Positions 18,439 to 25,251 of a stretch of DNA of 49,316 nt are shown piece by piece. The position numbers were made by a program, and so were the translations under genes. The DNA is from Moorella sp. E308F (GTDB lineage: Bacteria > Bacillota > DSM-521 > Neomoorellales > Neomoorellaceae), in assembly GCF_006538365.1 (NCBI RefSeq), contig NZ_BJKN01000003.1, forward strand, positions 13,106-62,421, read 5' to 3'. The notes under the pieces were generated by a model. That model was not told the origin of the DNA and searched no databases. It saw nothing but the letters and a program-made list of their open reading frames with translations. Position 1 is the stretch's first letter. Each line of letters starts with the position of its first letter.

Positions 18439-19394
18439 TCACACCCTCACGGGATGTCTGGGCTGCAATCCTGTCTCGATATGACGACGGTAAAACTTGG
18501 CCGGCGACAGGTAGTGCAAACTGGAGTGCAACCGGCGGTTGTTGTAACGGCTAACGAATTCTACGACCGCCTGATATGCCTCCGCATAGGTCCCAAACTC
18601 GCCCATCGACAAGCATTCATCCTCAAGAAGCCGATGGTACGATTCGATATATGCGTTCATATTCGGTGTCTTGGGCGGTATTCTCTCGTGTAGGACATTC
18701 CATCGCTCACACTCCGATTCAAACAGATGACTTACAAACTGGGGTCCATTATCTGAACGGATGATGGGTAATGGTAAATTCCTTTGAAGAATCTGACGTT
18801 TCCATAATGCTGCTCGAAAAGTTTCAACGGCATGTCTGGCTTCACAGGTTAGACCAATATGATAGCCCACAATCTGCCTGTCATAGACGTCAATGTACGA
18901 CAGCACAAAGAAAAACCGGTCTTCTCCTGCAATGTACCCGTACTTCACATCGACCTCCCAGAGCTGGTTTGGCGCTGTGATAGTGCGGTTCTGGGCCAAA
19001 TTCCGCGGGTGTTTCCGACGGAGGTTCCGTTGTGGCCGCAGAATATCCAGTTCCTTACACAGGCGGTATACCTTTTTCTCGTTCACCACCAGCTCATGAT
19101 CTTGTCGAAGCATATGAGTGAGCTTACGGTACCCGTAGGCGTAACCATCACCGGAAATAGACTCCATAATCCATTCCTTAATCTGTTCATCACTGACCTT
19201 GCGGCCGCCCATAGTCAGTGAATGACCAGGAAACGGACGTCCACCTGAAGTGGTATGCGGCTTTGGTTCATGTGTTAATTGATAATAATAGGTGGATCGG
19301 GAAACCCCCACTATGCGCAGCACGAGAGTAGCGTTGTACCCGGCTGTGATCCACTTGTGCGCAATGGCTACTTTATCTGCAAGTGAGGGTTGGC
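18439..19394 (-). CDS. IS3-family transposase OrfB
   Basis: The DDE integrase-like subunit, about 300 residues. Catalytic residues are visible in WEVDVKYG (first D), RSDNGPQFVS (second D) and NAYIESYHRLLEDE (E). The N-terminal helix-turn-helix region contains GYRKLTHMLR and VNEKKVYRLCKE. The first in-frame ATG is internal; the frame is open upstream into orfA and is most likely entered by -1 frameshifting at the A7G run (minus strand, T's at 19395-19401), as in other IS3 elements, giving an OrfAB transposase. It appears intact. Confidence 0.88.
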
Positions 19395-19709
19395 TTTTTT
19401 TAATAGGTCACGCAATATAGCAATTTCAAGGTCTTTTTCGCCCAGAAGTTGCTTTAGATGGGTATTCTGTTTGTCTAACTCACGGTTCTCTGCAACGAGT
19501 CGGGCGTGTTCCTGCTGAGTAACGTGGGTGGCGTTTCCCTTTGGGCTACTGCCTTGCATGGGTTGGCCGGCTTTGTACTGACGAACCCATCGGCTGACAA
19601 TATTCGGCCGGATATCATACTTCCGAGCAACGACGGAATTATTTCCGGCAGCGATGGCCTGTTCGACGACCTGGCGCTTGAACTCTAGGGTAAATTTCCG
19701 ACGTTCCAC
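19368..19709 (-). CDS. IS3-family transposase OrfA
   Basis: A 113-residue helix-turn-helix protein: RRKFTLEFKRQVVEQAIA, then VARKYDIRPNIVSRWVRQY, followed by a leucine-zipper-like coiled coil (ENRELDKQNTHLKQLL). It binds the IS ends and regulates transposition. AGGAGG-like sequence precedes the ATG. Its 3' end overlaps the start of the orfB frame at a slippery A7G. Confidence 0.88.
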   Translation of the reverse strand: MERRKFTLEFKRQVVEQAIAAGNNSVVARKYDIRPNIVSRWVRQYKAGQPMQGSSPKGNATHVTQQEHARLVAENRELDKQNTHLKQLLGEKDLEIAILRDLLKKANPHLQIK

Positions 19710-19836
19710 TTGAACAACCTCCTGACCTTATAGTCTCATTAATTTGGAAGATTGTCCAATCTAATTTCGGGGCTTAAGAGTAGGGATGCAGTAATTCTTA
19801 GCTACTTTTGATTTTTTTATCCTTGTAGGGCAGTTT

Positions 19837-20154
19837 CTATTTGCCCTTTGGTATTACAACATCTCGTGCACCAGCGGGTAGGGAATGGTACCCTGCATAT
19901 CCAGGATAGCCTGGATATCCGGGATAACCTGGGTAGCCAGGATACCCTGGATGACCTCTATATGGTCTATTTTCAAAATAGAAAAAGCGATTGCCATTAT
20001 ATATTGTACCCAGATAGCTACCCTCTGGCGTTACCACATTAAAATCATCCCAGGGGAGCCATCCTATCCAATTTCCTTCTTTGTCGTAAACATATTTGTC
20101 AGTTCGAAATGCAATCCATTCGCCTCTTGAGTTAAAAAGATGTTGTACTGACAT
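19837..20154 (-). CDS. 4-fold beta-flower-like protein with Gly-Tyr-Pro repeats
   Basis: 105 residues. The first 70 follow the repeated G-x-WI-x-F pattern of small beta-flower proteins (NSRGEWIAFR, KEGNWIGWLPWDDF, GSYLGTIYNGNRF). The tail holds six tandem PGY triplets encoded by 9-base DNA repeats near 19900-19960, then a basic end. ATG 20154 is chosen because AAGGAGG lies 8 bases upstream; the longer open frame back to 20226 has no support. Function unknown; such proteins are short accessory genes in Firmicutes. The repeat count may vary among strains. Confidence 0.7.
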   Translation of the reverse strand: MSVQHLFNSRGEWIAFRTDKYVYDKEGNWIGWLPWDDFNVVTPEGSYLGTIYNGNRFFYFENRPYRGHPGYPGYPGYPGYPGYPGYAGYHSLPAGARDVVIPKGK

Positions 20155-20275
20155 CTCTTTCGCCTCCTTAATCCTATCTTGGTTGTTTCTTATTTTGCAA
20201 TTTTCAAAAATACCCCCTCCCCACACCTACAGCCCAGATAGCTTTTCAATACAACGACGGCTTATTTAAGCTATA

Positions 20276-20301
20276 ATCAATCTGGTTCCACCCGCAGTTC
20301 G
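20276..20301. repeat. 26-bp repeat, copy 1 (encodes a shared C terminus)
   Basis: Nearly identical (2 mismatches) to 20990-21015. On the minus strand both copies end an open frame with the residues LRVEPD and a stop, so the repeat probably marks related small genes; this copy is a fragment overlapping the intergenic space between 19837-20154 and 20323-20946. Confidence 0.45.
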
Positions 20302-20322
20302 TACACCAAAACGTTAAATCTT

Positions 20323-20946
20323 TTAAAAGTAATTAGGAAATTTTCTTTGGAGTGTTTTTATAACCTCGTAAGCAATTTGACGAATAGCTGCTAGTTCGGG
20401 ATTTAAAATCGGTCCTCGTTCAACACCATTTTCTACATACATCCACCCCAACAAATTATTCCTGCTAAGTTTTGCATAAGCTTCATGTAAGGTTGGGTCT
20501 ACATGCGCTCCTCCATCTTTGTTTGCAACGGCCAAAATTACATCCTTTCTACTAAATTCGTAGCTATCATTTTTAAACACAATTTTATTCCACCATAGAT
20601 CAAAAGGAACCCAAACTCGAGGTCGCCCAGGAGGGCCATCATCCAAGGGAGCCCAATATTCTACTCCTTTAGGCCCCATTTTAATTCCGATTAAACCCAT
20701 ATGACTTATTAGGTTTTTGGGGTTGTAATCATAAGCAGTATCATAAAAAATAGTATTTTTACAGTTGAGCTGGGTTAATAATGACTTTGATCTATTGGTA
20801 TCGTGAACCAAAACACGGATTACTACTGCTAATCTTTTGGCCTCACCTTTAAAACCTTCATCATATGATTTACACGAGTTTTGTAGAAAAATAATTTGGT
20901 CTTTTAAATGGGCATATAAGTCATCTAGTGTTTGGCTTACTCCCAT
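20323..20946 (-). CDS. hypothetical AT-rich accessory protein
   Basis: 207 residues, soluble, not recognised. An N-terminal helical part (LDDLYAHLKDQIIFLQ, LAVVIRVLVHDTNRSKSLL) resembles HEPN-type helical bundles of defence-associated proteins, followed by a beta-rich middle (VEYWAPLDDGPPGRP, VWVPFDLWWNKIVF) and KDVILAVANKDGGAHVDP. The base composition is clearly AT-richer than the host genes, a sign of transfer. The minus-strand ATG at 20946 is preceded by AGGAGAG. A phage-defence or abortive-infection role is only a guess from style and location. Confidence 0.6.
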   Translation of the reverse strand: MGVSQTLDDLYAHLKDQIIFLQNSCKSYDEGFKGEAKRLAVVIRVLVHDTNRSKSLLTQLNCKNTIFYDTAYDYNPKNLISHMGLIGIKMGPKGVEYWAPLDDGPPGRPRVWVPFDLWWNKIVFKNDSYEFSRKDVILAVANKDGGAHVDPTLHEAYAKLSRNNLLGWMYVENGVERGPILNPELAAIRQIAYEVIKTLQRKFPNYF

Positions 20947-20989
20947 ATATATCTCTCTCCTTTAGTCTTAAAATCTTATTTTATGCTAT

Positions 20990-21015
20990 ATCAATCTGGT
21001 TCCACTCGCAGTTTG
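20990..21015. repeat. 26-bp repeat, copy 2
   Basis: Second copy of the repeat at 20276-20301, at the 3' end of the small minus-strand gene 20991-21092. Together the two copies flank the hypothetical gene at 20323-20946, so that gene may have been inserted into or beside a duplicated small gene. Confidence 0.45.
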
Positions 21016-21092
21016 ATTTCGGGTTGATTTCGGGTATTGCCCCGGGGCGGCTTCATGGTGATCTTGGGTTTCTTTTTGAAAAGGGGAAGCAT
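20991..21092 (-). CDS. small basic protein
   Basis: 33 residues, rich in Lys and Pro (PLFKKKPKITMKPPRG), ending KLRVEPD. ATG 21092 has AGAGGAG 8 bases upstream; an in-frame ATG at 21098 is closer to the site. The C terminus recurs at 20278. No known family. Confidence 0.4.
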   Translation of the reverse strand: MLPLFKKKPKITMKPPRGNTRNQPEIKLRVEPD

Positions 21093-21146
21093 TTGCATTT
21101 CTCCTCTCTTGACTTGTCACCTTTTGTCGAAAACTGTATATACATC

Positions 21147-21173
21147 AAAACCGCCGAGTTTGGCGGTTTTTTT
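21147..21173. terminator. terminator
   Basis: AAAACCGCC pairs with GGCGGTTTT, with seven T's on the plus strand. It sits at the end of the minus-strand ImmA/IrrE remnant. A sister hairpin with the same stem lies at 23457-23476, with similar flanking bases (TTTTGTCGAA). Confidence 0.6.
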
Positions 21174-21606
21174 ACTTTATGATCTTATATCGCATCATTT
21201 CCACCGGCAACCCAACCCTGGCCGCAAATTGCTCCAAGGTTTCATTTAGTTGCGGCTCTTCGCCCCAGGTAATCAATTCTACGGTAAATCAATCTGTTGG
21301 CTTCATACTCTACCCTAGATTCCATCAGGGTATGTTCTGCAAGGAAGAAATATCCCGCCCCCCGCGGAGACAATTGCCTGTGTCCCAATTCGTGGGCTAA
21401 AATGACACGTTTTAGCCATGCCGGGAGGTTGGAGTTAAGGACAATGGTAACCTTACCGGCTATTTCGAGGATCAGGCCCTTAATCCGGCGAAAGGGGAAT
21501 TCGTCAACGTCAATACCCATCTCCTGCGCTAGGCGATATGGGTCACTGGTTTTATATTTTTCTATTAGCTGCTAACAGATTGCTTGATATATTCCACAGG
21601 GTTCAC
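21172..21606 (-). pseudogene. ImmA/IrrE-type zinc peptidase, frameshifted
   Basis: A metallopeptidase that in related elements cleaves the repressor to induce excision. The body reads YKTSDPYRLAQEMGIDVDEF, then VILAHELGHRQLSPRG with the HExxH zinc motif, then RVEYEANR. Two lesions are visible. Near 21575 one base appears lost, separating a GTG-started N terminus (NPVEYIKQSVSS) from the body. Near 21285 a 4-base duplication (GATTGATT) shifts the frame away from the true C terminus (TWGEEPQLNETLEQFAA, ending KIIK). The zinc-site segment alone could still be translated from an internal ATG at 21520 but would lack both ends. Confidence 0.7.
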
Positions 21607-21674
21607 CCGCTTGACCATGCAAAACGGTGTCGTTTCAATCCTCACCCGCAAGGAAGCCGAGTGCAAATGAAAAT

Positions 21675-21956
21675 TTATTTTTTATAAACATCTCCGCGTG
21701 GCCCAATGACCTCAATAATTATTAGTCGTTCTTCGATTTTTACGTTGTAAATAATCCGCATGTCACCAACGCGATATCTGTACTTTTGGCTAAAGCCCCG
21801 TAACGGCTTGATATTTGGCCCGCTTACGGGGTTCGCGGAAATTGCCTCAATTGCAGTCGCAATGCGTTTTTGGGTGGCCCGATCAACGCGTTTAAGATAG
21901 CTGCGAGGCTGGGTTAATAGCTGGACTTTAAAGGTCGAGTTCTCGCTTGAGTTCAT
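21675..21956 (-). CDS. RelE/ParE-superfamily toxin
   Basis: 93 residues. The pattern SYLKRVDRATQKRIATAIEAI, IKPLRG, KYRYRVGDMRIIYNV, LIIIEVIGPRGDVY is that of RelE/ParE/YoeB-like mRNA interferases or gyrase poisons, with the conserved Arg residues and C-terminal His/Lys region. ATG 21956 overlaps the antitoxin by 29 bases, giving translational coupling; a longer frame to 21989 lies wholly inside the antitoxin gene. It should act in the cytoplasm when the antitoxin is lost, which would help maintain element 1. Confidence 0.82.
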   Translation of the reverse strand: MNSSENSTFKVQLLTQPRSYLKRVDRATQKRIATAIEAISANPVSGPNIKPLRGFSQKYRYRVGDMRIIYNVKIEERLIIIEVIGPRGDVYKK

Positions 21957-22302
21957 CCCAGCTAACGCCGCCTTCCTCTTGCCCCTCATTCAAGGCTGCT
22001 CTTTCGCTTTCCGGCCAGTCCAGGTAAATATAGTCGCGACATACGGGGCAAATGAATTCGTCATGCCAGACGTTTTCCCATGGCGTGTTGGGGTCATCTA
22101 AAAAGTCTGCAAGCACAAGGGTGGTGCCGCATTTAGGACAGTTAGGATCGATATAAAAAGGCTTGTTATGCGGTCGCGACATGGCCGCGCTTTCTGGTTG
22201 TACGATTTTTACCAGCCTTTCCAGGTACCTTTTGGCTCTTGCTACGTTTTGCTCCGGAAGCATGTCAACCAGGCGGTGAAGCTCTTCTTTGGGCAAGCTC
22301 AT
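21928..22302 (-). CDS. antitoxin with embedded zinc ribbon
   Basis: 124 residues in three parts. The N-terminal helical pair (KEELHRLVDMLPE, AKRYLERL) is typical of small antitoxins. A central zinc ribbon (NCPKCGTTLVLADF then FICPVCRDYIYLDW) follows. The acidic C-terminal tail (GGVSWDELKRELDL) has the form of toxin-wrapping ends of RelB/Phd-type antitoxins. The gene precedes and overlaps the RelE/ParE-type toxin. A zinc ribbon inside such an antitoxin is unusual and may add DNA or metal sensing. ATG 22302 follows an A-rich, weak ribosome site. Confidence 0.72.
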   Translation of the reverse strand: MSLPKEELHRLVDMLPEQNVARAKRYLERLVKIVQPESAAMSRPHNKPFYIDPNCPKCGTTLVLADFLDDPNTPWENVWHDEFICPVCRDYIYLDWPESERAALNEGQEEGGVSWDELKRELDL

Positions 22303-22324
22303 TAAAAATCACCCCTTTTTTCTT

Positions 22325-22414
22325 TTACCGTTTTTTCTTCTCAAGTTCCCACTTTACCTTCAGGTAGGTGAGAATATCATCATTGTCTTCTTCGTCTCCT
22401 AATATCGGTTTCAT
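22325..22414 (-). CDS. 29-residue charged peptide, translationally coupled
   Basis: An acidic half (PILGDEEDNDDILTYLKV) followed by a basic tail. Its ATG overlaps the stop codon of the DUF4236-TPR gene (ATGA at 22411-22414), and GGAGG directly abuts the ATG, so translation probably depends on termination of the upstream gene. No family recognised. It could be chance, but the coupling and composition support it. Confidence 0.4.
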   Translation of the reverse strand: MKPILGDEEDNDDILTYLKVKWELEKKKR

Positions 22415-23406
22415 CCTCCAAATGAAGGATCCAATTCTTTCAACAGAGCCTTGACATCTTCATATTCTGTATCCTCGACATATATCTTATAAAATTGCTT
22501 TATAGCTTTATTGTTCTCTCCTAATTCCTTATAAGTTATTCCTAACAAATAGCGGAATAACTTCATTTGTTCATCCATGCTTTTTCGACTACGAACAGGT
22601 CCTTTTTCAAGGACCTCTAGCGCTAACTCAGGTTTATTTAAACCGAGAAAAGCGGAAGCTAGCGCATTTATTACTACTAATTCTTGTTTCATTTCAGGTG
22701 GTAGGCTTTGTAAGATCTCTATGGCCTTATGGTATTGTTTGGTAATCCCCAATGTACTAGCATAATTTAACTTAATTACAGCATCATCTGGATAACTTGC
22801 AAGATATTTTTCAAAGTACTTAGCTGCTTCTTCAGGATTATCTAAGCGCCTATACAAAAAGGCTATTTCGCGGTATAATAAGATAATTTCTGGTTTAATC
22901 TCCAAGACTTTCAAAAATTCTTCTAAAGCCTTTTGCCATTCACCTTTTTGCAGAGCTATTTTCCCTTGCAGGAAATGATTCTTGGCTTTTCCAGTGGGGG
23001 AATTCGCGGATTTAGATGCCCACGCTATTTGGATTATAATTCCTAGAACACCAAGGGGCCACCAAATAAAGAGAAATATTACGGATATCAAAAACCATAA
23101 GCAGCCAAGAGATGTATAAGTTGTACTAGTGGCCAACTCTGGAGGTATGTCAAGATTATAACCTTCAATTTTGGGCTGGCTAGAAACATTCTGCTCAGCT
23201 TTAGAGAAGTCTCTGCTTTTATTTTTTCCAAAATAGTTAATGGAATAAAGTCCTGTTCCCGGAATGCTTGTTGAGGTATAAGCACCACGAGGACCAATGC
23301 CTACTCGAAAGCCTTTTCCTCCGACACTTAGTCCAACGCCGCGTTTGCTTAAGTTTAGGCGAACTCCTTTTGCGATCCTAATACTTTTTCGGAACCTCCA
23401 GCCCAA
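22411..23406 (-). CDS. DUF4236-TPR membrane protein
   Basis: 331 residues. The N-terminal DUF4236 domain (RFRKSIRIAKGVRLNLSKRG, GVGLSVGGKGFRVGIGPRG) is followed by a hydrophobic hairpin (about 95-130, LGCLWFLISVIFLFIWWPLG), then at least five tetratricopeptide repeats (WQKALEEFLKVLEIKPE, EEAAKYFEKYLASYPDD, YHKAIEILQSLPPE). Membrane-anchored with cytoplasmic protein-binding repeats. TTG start after GAGGTGG. DUF4236 proteins are frequent in prophages and accessory loci; the function is unknown. Clearly AT-rich. Confidence 0.78.
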   Translation of the reverse strand: MGWRFRKSIRIAKGVRLNLSKRGVGLSVGGKGFRVGIGPRGAYTSTSIPGTGLYSINYFGKNKSRDFSKAEQNVSSQPKIEGYNLDIPPELATSTTYTSLGCLWFLISVIFLFIWWPLGVLGIIIQIAWASKSANSPTGKAKNHFLQGKIALQKGEWQKALEEFLKVLEIKPEIILLYREIAFLYRRLDNPEEAAKYFEKYLASYPDDAVIKLNYASTLGITKQYHKAIEILQSLPPEMKQELVVINALASAFLGLNKPELALEVLEKGPVRSRKSMDEQMKLFRYLLGITYKELGENNKAIKQFYKIYVEDTEYEDVKALLKELDPSFGG

Positions 23407-23456
23407 TTAAACCACCTCAAACTTGTCATTTTTTGTCGAATTATGCTCATACACTA

Positions 23457-23476
23457 AAACCGCCATTCGGCGGTTT
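23457..23476. terminator. terminator downstream of the repressor
   Basis: AAACCGCC pairs with GGCGGTTT around ATTC, with a short T-run on both strands; 8 bases beyond the end of the minus-strand repressor gene. Confidence 0.55.
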
Positions 23477-23483
23477 CTATTAT

Positions 23484-24251
23484 CTACTTTCGCATAAATT
23501 TTTGCATCATATTCCACTGTATATCAATAATTTCTTTTAGTTGGGCTGGTGTAATTCCGTACTGGATGGCTTTTTGAATAACGGAGTCCCATTCTTTTAA
23601 TGTTATATCCCTGGTAGATAAATAATTCGTAAAATGCCAGTAAGGGGGAGGCTCTTTTTTAAGTAAAGCTACCATAATTCCACCTATACGATAGCTTTCA
23701 TCCATCACAATATCTTCAAAATCGGGGTTAGCTGCTCTTAATATATCGCCCTTTTTACTATCCCTAAAAAAATACTTTAGGGTTGCCTCTGAGAAACCCG
23801 AAGCATTATCATGTAATGCTACTACAATATCACCTGAATGCACTATTTGGGATTCACGACATAATGCATAATCGCCTTCGTGGATCCCTACTCCTATCAT
23901 GCTTTCGCCTTTTACCTGCAAGGCAAAATCAGCTTTAATATCGGCGGGAATATCTAATTCCCCTTCATAATTCTCTTCGGTTAATAAAGGTATGCCAGCG
24001 CGAATGTTGCCTAATATAGGTATTTGAGAGGTCATATCAGGCGGTAAAGGTTTATCGGTACGTCCGAAAAGATAATCGGTGCTTACCCTAAAAAAATTGG
24101 CTATTCGTTGTAACGTATAATAATCGGGTTCTCTTTTGTCTGCTTCATAAAAAGAAATCGTAGATTCTCCTAATGAAAGCATTTTTGCCAACTCTGATTG
24201 AGTAAGCCCTTTATCAAGACGTAACTCTCTTAATCTCGAGCCGAAAGTCAT
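23484..24251 (-). CDS. XRE/S24 LexA-like phage repressor
   Basis: 255 residues. An N-terminal Cro/CI helix-turn-helix (RLRELRLDKGLTQSELAKML, GESTISFYEADKREPD), a linker with the likely self-cleavage Ala-Gly in IRAGIPLL (near residue 83), and a C-terminal S24 peptidase with the Ser in GESM (near 116) and the Lys in TLKYFF (near 159). It should repress element genes and self-cleave upon RecA activation. ATG 24251 follows GAGGGGAG; the longer frame to 24479 covers the promoter region and is not coding. An extra C-terminal tail of about 50 residues is present. A perfect palindrome at 24289-24306 is its likely operator. Confidence 0.88.
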   Translation of the reverse strand: MTFGSRLRELRLDKGLTQSELAKMLSLGESTISFYEADKREPDYYTLQRIANFFRVSTDYLFGRTDKPLPPDMTSQIPILGNIRAGIPLLTEENYEGELDIPADIKADFALQVKGESMIGVGIHEGDYALCRESQIVHSGDIVVALHDNASGFSEATLKYFFRDSKKGDILRAANPDFEDIVMDESYRIGGIMVALLKKEPPPYWHFTNYLSTRDITLKEWDSVIQKAIQYGITPAQLKEIIDIQWNMMQKFMRK

Positions 24252-24288
24252 ATGTCTCCCCTCGATATAATTATAACTTGCAATATGT

Positions 24289-24306
24289 AAAGAGATAGAT
24301 CTCTTT
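24289..24306. promoter_or_regulatory. candidate repressor operator
   Basis: AAAGAGAT-AG-ATCTCTTT, a perfect 8+2+8 palindrome 38 bases upstream of the repressor start and 41 bases before a divergent promoter. The position fits autoregulation and control of the rightward transcript. No second copy was noticed. Confidence 0.5.
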
Positions 24307-24346
24307 GCGAAAAGTAAAGGCGGGAAATTTATCAATTGGAATAATC

Positions 24347-24375
24347 TTGACAAATTGCAGAGATAGCAATAAGAT
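24347..24375 (+). promoter_or_regulatory. divergent promoter near the repressor
   Basis: TTGACA at 24347-24352, 17-base spacer, TAAGAT at 24370-24375. It drives rightward transcription opposite to the repressor, as in a lysis-lysogeny switch. The start would be close to 24381, so the ATG at 24380 would be leaderless. Confidence 0.6.
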
Positions 24376-24379
24376 AGAT

Positions 24380-24505
24380 ATGAACGGCCTGACTGACTTG
24401 ATCCAGGAGCTCCGCGAATGGAAGGCGGCCGAGGAAGAATGGAGAAAAGTCTGGATGCCAAGCTCGACCAGGCTATCACCTGCTCCAGGGGTCGGCGCCA
24501 TATGA
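24380..24505 (+). CDS. small helical protein, possibly leaderless
   Basis: 41 residues: an amphipathic, Trp-rich helix (LTDLIQELREWKAAEEEWRK) with a Pro-rich tail. It is the first frame after the divergent promoter; its ATG lies only 5 bases after the -10 box, so translation would be leaderless, or this is the remnant of a longer gene. The early-gene position would suit an anti-repressor or excision factor, but no family is recognised. Confidence 0.35.
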   Translation: MNGLTDLIQELREWKAAEEEWRKVWMPSSTRLSPAPGVGAI

Positions 24506-24536
24506 TTTATGCGCAGCCAGGGAGTGCAGCAGCCTT

Positions 24537-24686
24537 ATGGTGGATATTTCAACAGGAATAGCGCCAGCGGCCATCTCCGCTGGCGTGGCCGAACCGGCTC
24601 TGTGTTCGGAGTGCGGCAGCCAGCTGGAGGACGCGGGGTGCAGGGTGTATTGTTCAGACCGTGGGTATAAACATAATAAGGAGTGA
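24537..24686 (+). CDS. small zinc-ribbon-like protein (possibly degenerate)
   Basis: 49 residues. LCSECGSQLEDAGCRVYCSD carries one CxxC and two further Cys; the second knuckle looks degenerate (YCSDRGY where CPNCGY would be usual). ATG 24537 has GGGAG about 12 bases upstream. Followed immediately by a terminator, so it ends the short rightward transcript. Confidence 0.4.
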   Translation: MVDISTGIAPAAISAGVAEPALCSECGSQLEDAGCRVYCSDRGYKHNKE

Positions 24687-24693
24687 TAAGAGA

Positions 24694-24728
24694 AACCCCT
24701 TGGGTCTAACCGGATCCGGGGGCTTTTT
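24694..24728 (+). terminator. terminator of the early rightward transcript
   Basis: ACCCC pairs with GGGGGC-side bases around an internal GGTCTAACC fold, then TTTTTT. A related arrangement (GCCCCCAGG then CGGATCCGG and TTTTT) recurs at 25025-25075. Confidence 0.5.
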
Positions 24729-24794
24729 TGCTTGTCACACAAAAACAGCCCCCCGAAATAGAGGTGCTAACGGATTAGGAAATTTGAACAGATT

Positions 24795-24878
24795 TTAGTC
24801 ATCCCCAAAGAACAGCAGGATGAGGATTAGGAGCAGTATAAAAGCAAATCTGTGACGAAAAAACCCAAAGCCATCCAT
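24795..24878 (-). CDS. YjcZ-like hydrophobic micropeptide
   Basis: 27 residues: a short Gly/Phe-rich, basic head (MDGFGFFRHRF) and a single hydrophobic helix (AFILLLILILLFF) ending GDD. The composition matches the tiny YjcZ/SscA-type sporulation and coat-associated membrane peptides of Firmicutes. AGAGGG lies about 5 bases before the ATG, and a sigma-K-like promoter sits 28 bases upstream, supporting mother-cell expression late in sporulation. It would insert in a spore or mother-cell membrane. The homology call is by style, as sequences this short rarely align well. Confidence 0.55.
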   Translation of the reverse strand: MDGFGFFRHRFAFILLLILILLFFGDD

Positions 24879-24905
24879 AAAGACCCTCTTTTCCGTTTCT
24901 TACTA

Positions 24906-24933
24906 TATCGTATGAAACGGGCGGAGATGTGTG
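24906..24933 (-). promoter_or_regulatory. sigma-K-like promoter
   Basis: On the minus strand CATACGATA (24914-24906) matches the sigma-K -10 pattern CATAnnnTA, and CAC (24933-24931) lies 16 bases upstream as the short -35. It is suitably placed for the micropeptide gene. The -35 is only three bases, so chance cannot be excluded. Confidence 0.4.
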
Positions 24934-24949
24934 AGTGTTAACGCCTAAA

Positions 24950-25075
24950 TTTAGATCTCGTTGAGAATGGTGTAACGGAGGTGGTGCCTACGGGCACTGC
25001 TTATCTTAAATGAGAGAAAGCCCCCAGGCCTACGGGATTAGTCCCGCGGATCCGGAAGCTTTTTGTTTTTCGAGT
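24950..25075 (+). ncRNA. possible structured RNA
   Basis: The stretch has no convincing ORF but several hairpins: GTGCC-TACG-GGCAC (a UNCG-type tetraloop), CGGGA-TTAG-TCCCG and a final CCGGATCC-rich fold before TTTTTG. This could be a small element-encoded RNA or just a terminator region. No known RNA family is recognised. Confidence 0.2.
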
Positions 25076-25167
25076 TCAGCCGATAAGTTTATTTTGTATG
25101 TATAAACATCGTGTTTTTATCTTACATCATATTTTTAACAGCCAGATGCAAAATGAAAAAATCATGA

Positions 25168-25196
25168 TTGACATCAGGGGTTTAACTTGGTATTAT
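25168..25196 (+). promoter_or_regulatory. sigma-A promoter of the HARE-HTH gene
   Basis: TTGACA at 25168-25173, exactly 17 bases, TATTAT at 25191-25196. It lies 55 bases before the GTG start and is the best sigma-A promoter in element 1. Confidence 0.65.
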
Positions 25197-25251
25197 TTTT
25201 GATGTAGAGGAAAATTAATCCATAAAAGCCAAACAAGGAGGTGTTGGTGAC

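Larger units (their letters stand above)
18336..19777 (-). mobile_element. IS3-family insertion sequence
   Basis: About 1.44 kb with two minus-strand transposase frames. Terminal inverted repeats: AGATTGGACA at 18347-18356 and TGTCCAATCT at 19753-19762. The similarity continues outward as TTAA-N-CCCCG on both sides (18336 and 19777), so exact tips are uncertain. No clear short target duplication was found. It sits just inside the left end of element 1. Confidence 0.8.

Noticed and set aside
18315-19786. AGAGTAGGGA on both sides of the IS as a target duplication
   Set aside because: The copies are at unequal distances from the inverted repeats, and IS3 elements make 3-5 bp duplications.
19900-19960. 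CRISPR-like or minisatellite array
   Set aside because: The 9-bp repeats encode PGY triplets inside a gene; there are no spacers.
21618-21668. 17-codon plus-strand ORF between the toxin and ImmA genes
   Set aside because: No ribosome site, antisense to its surroundings, and too short to support.
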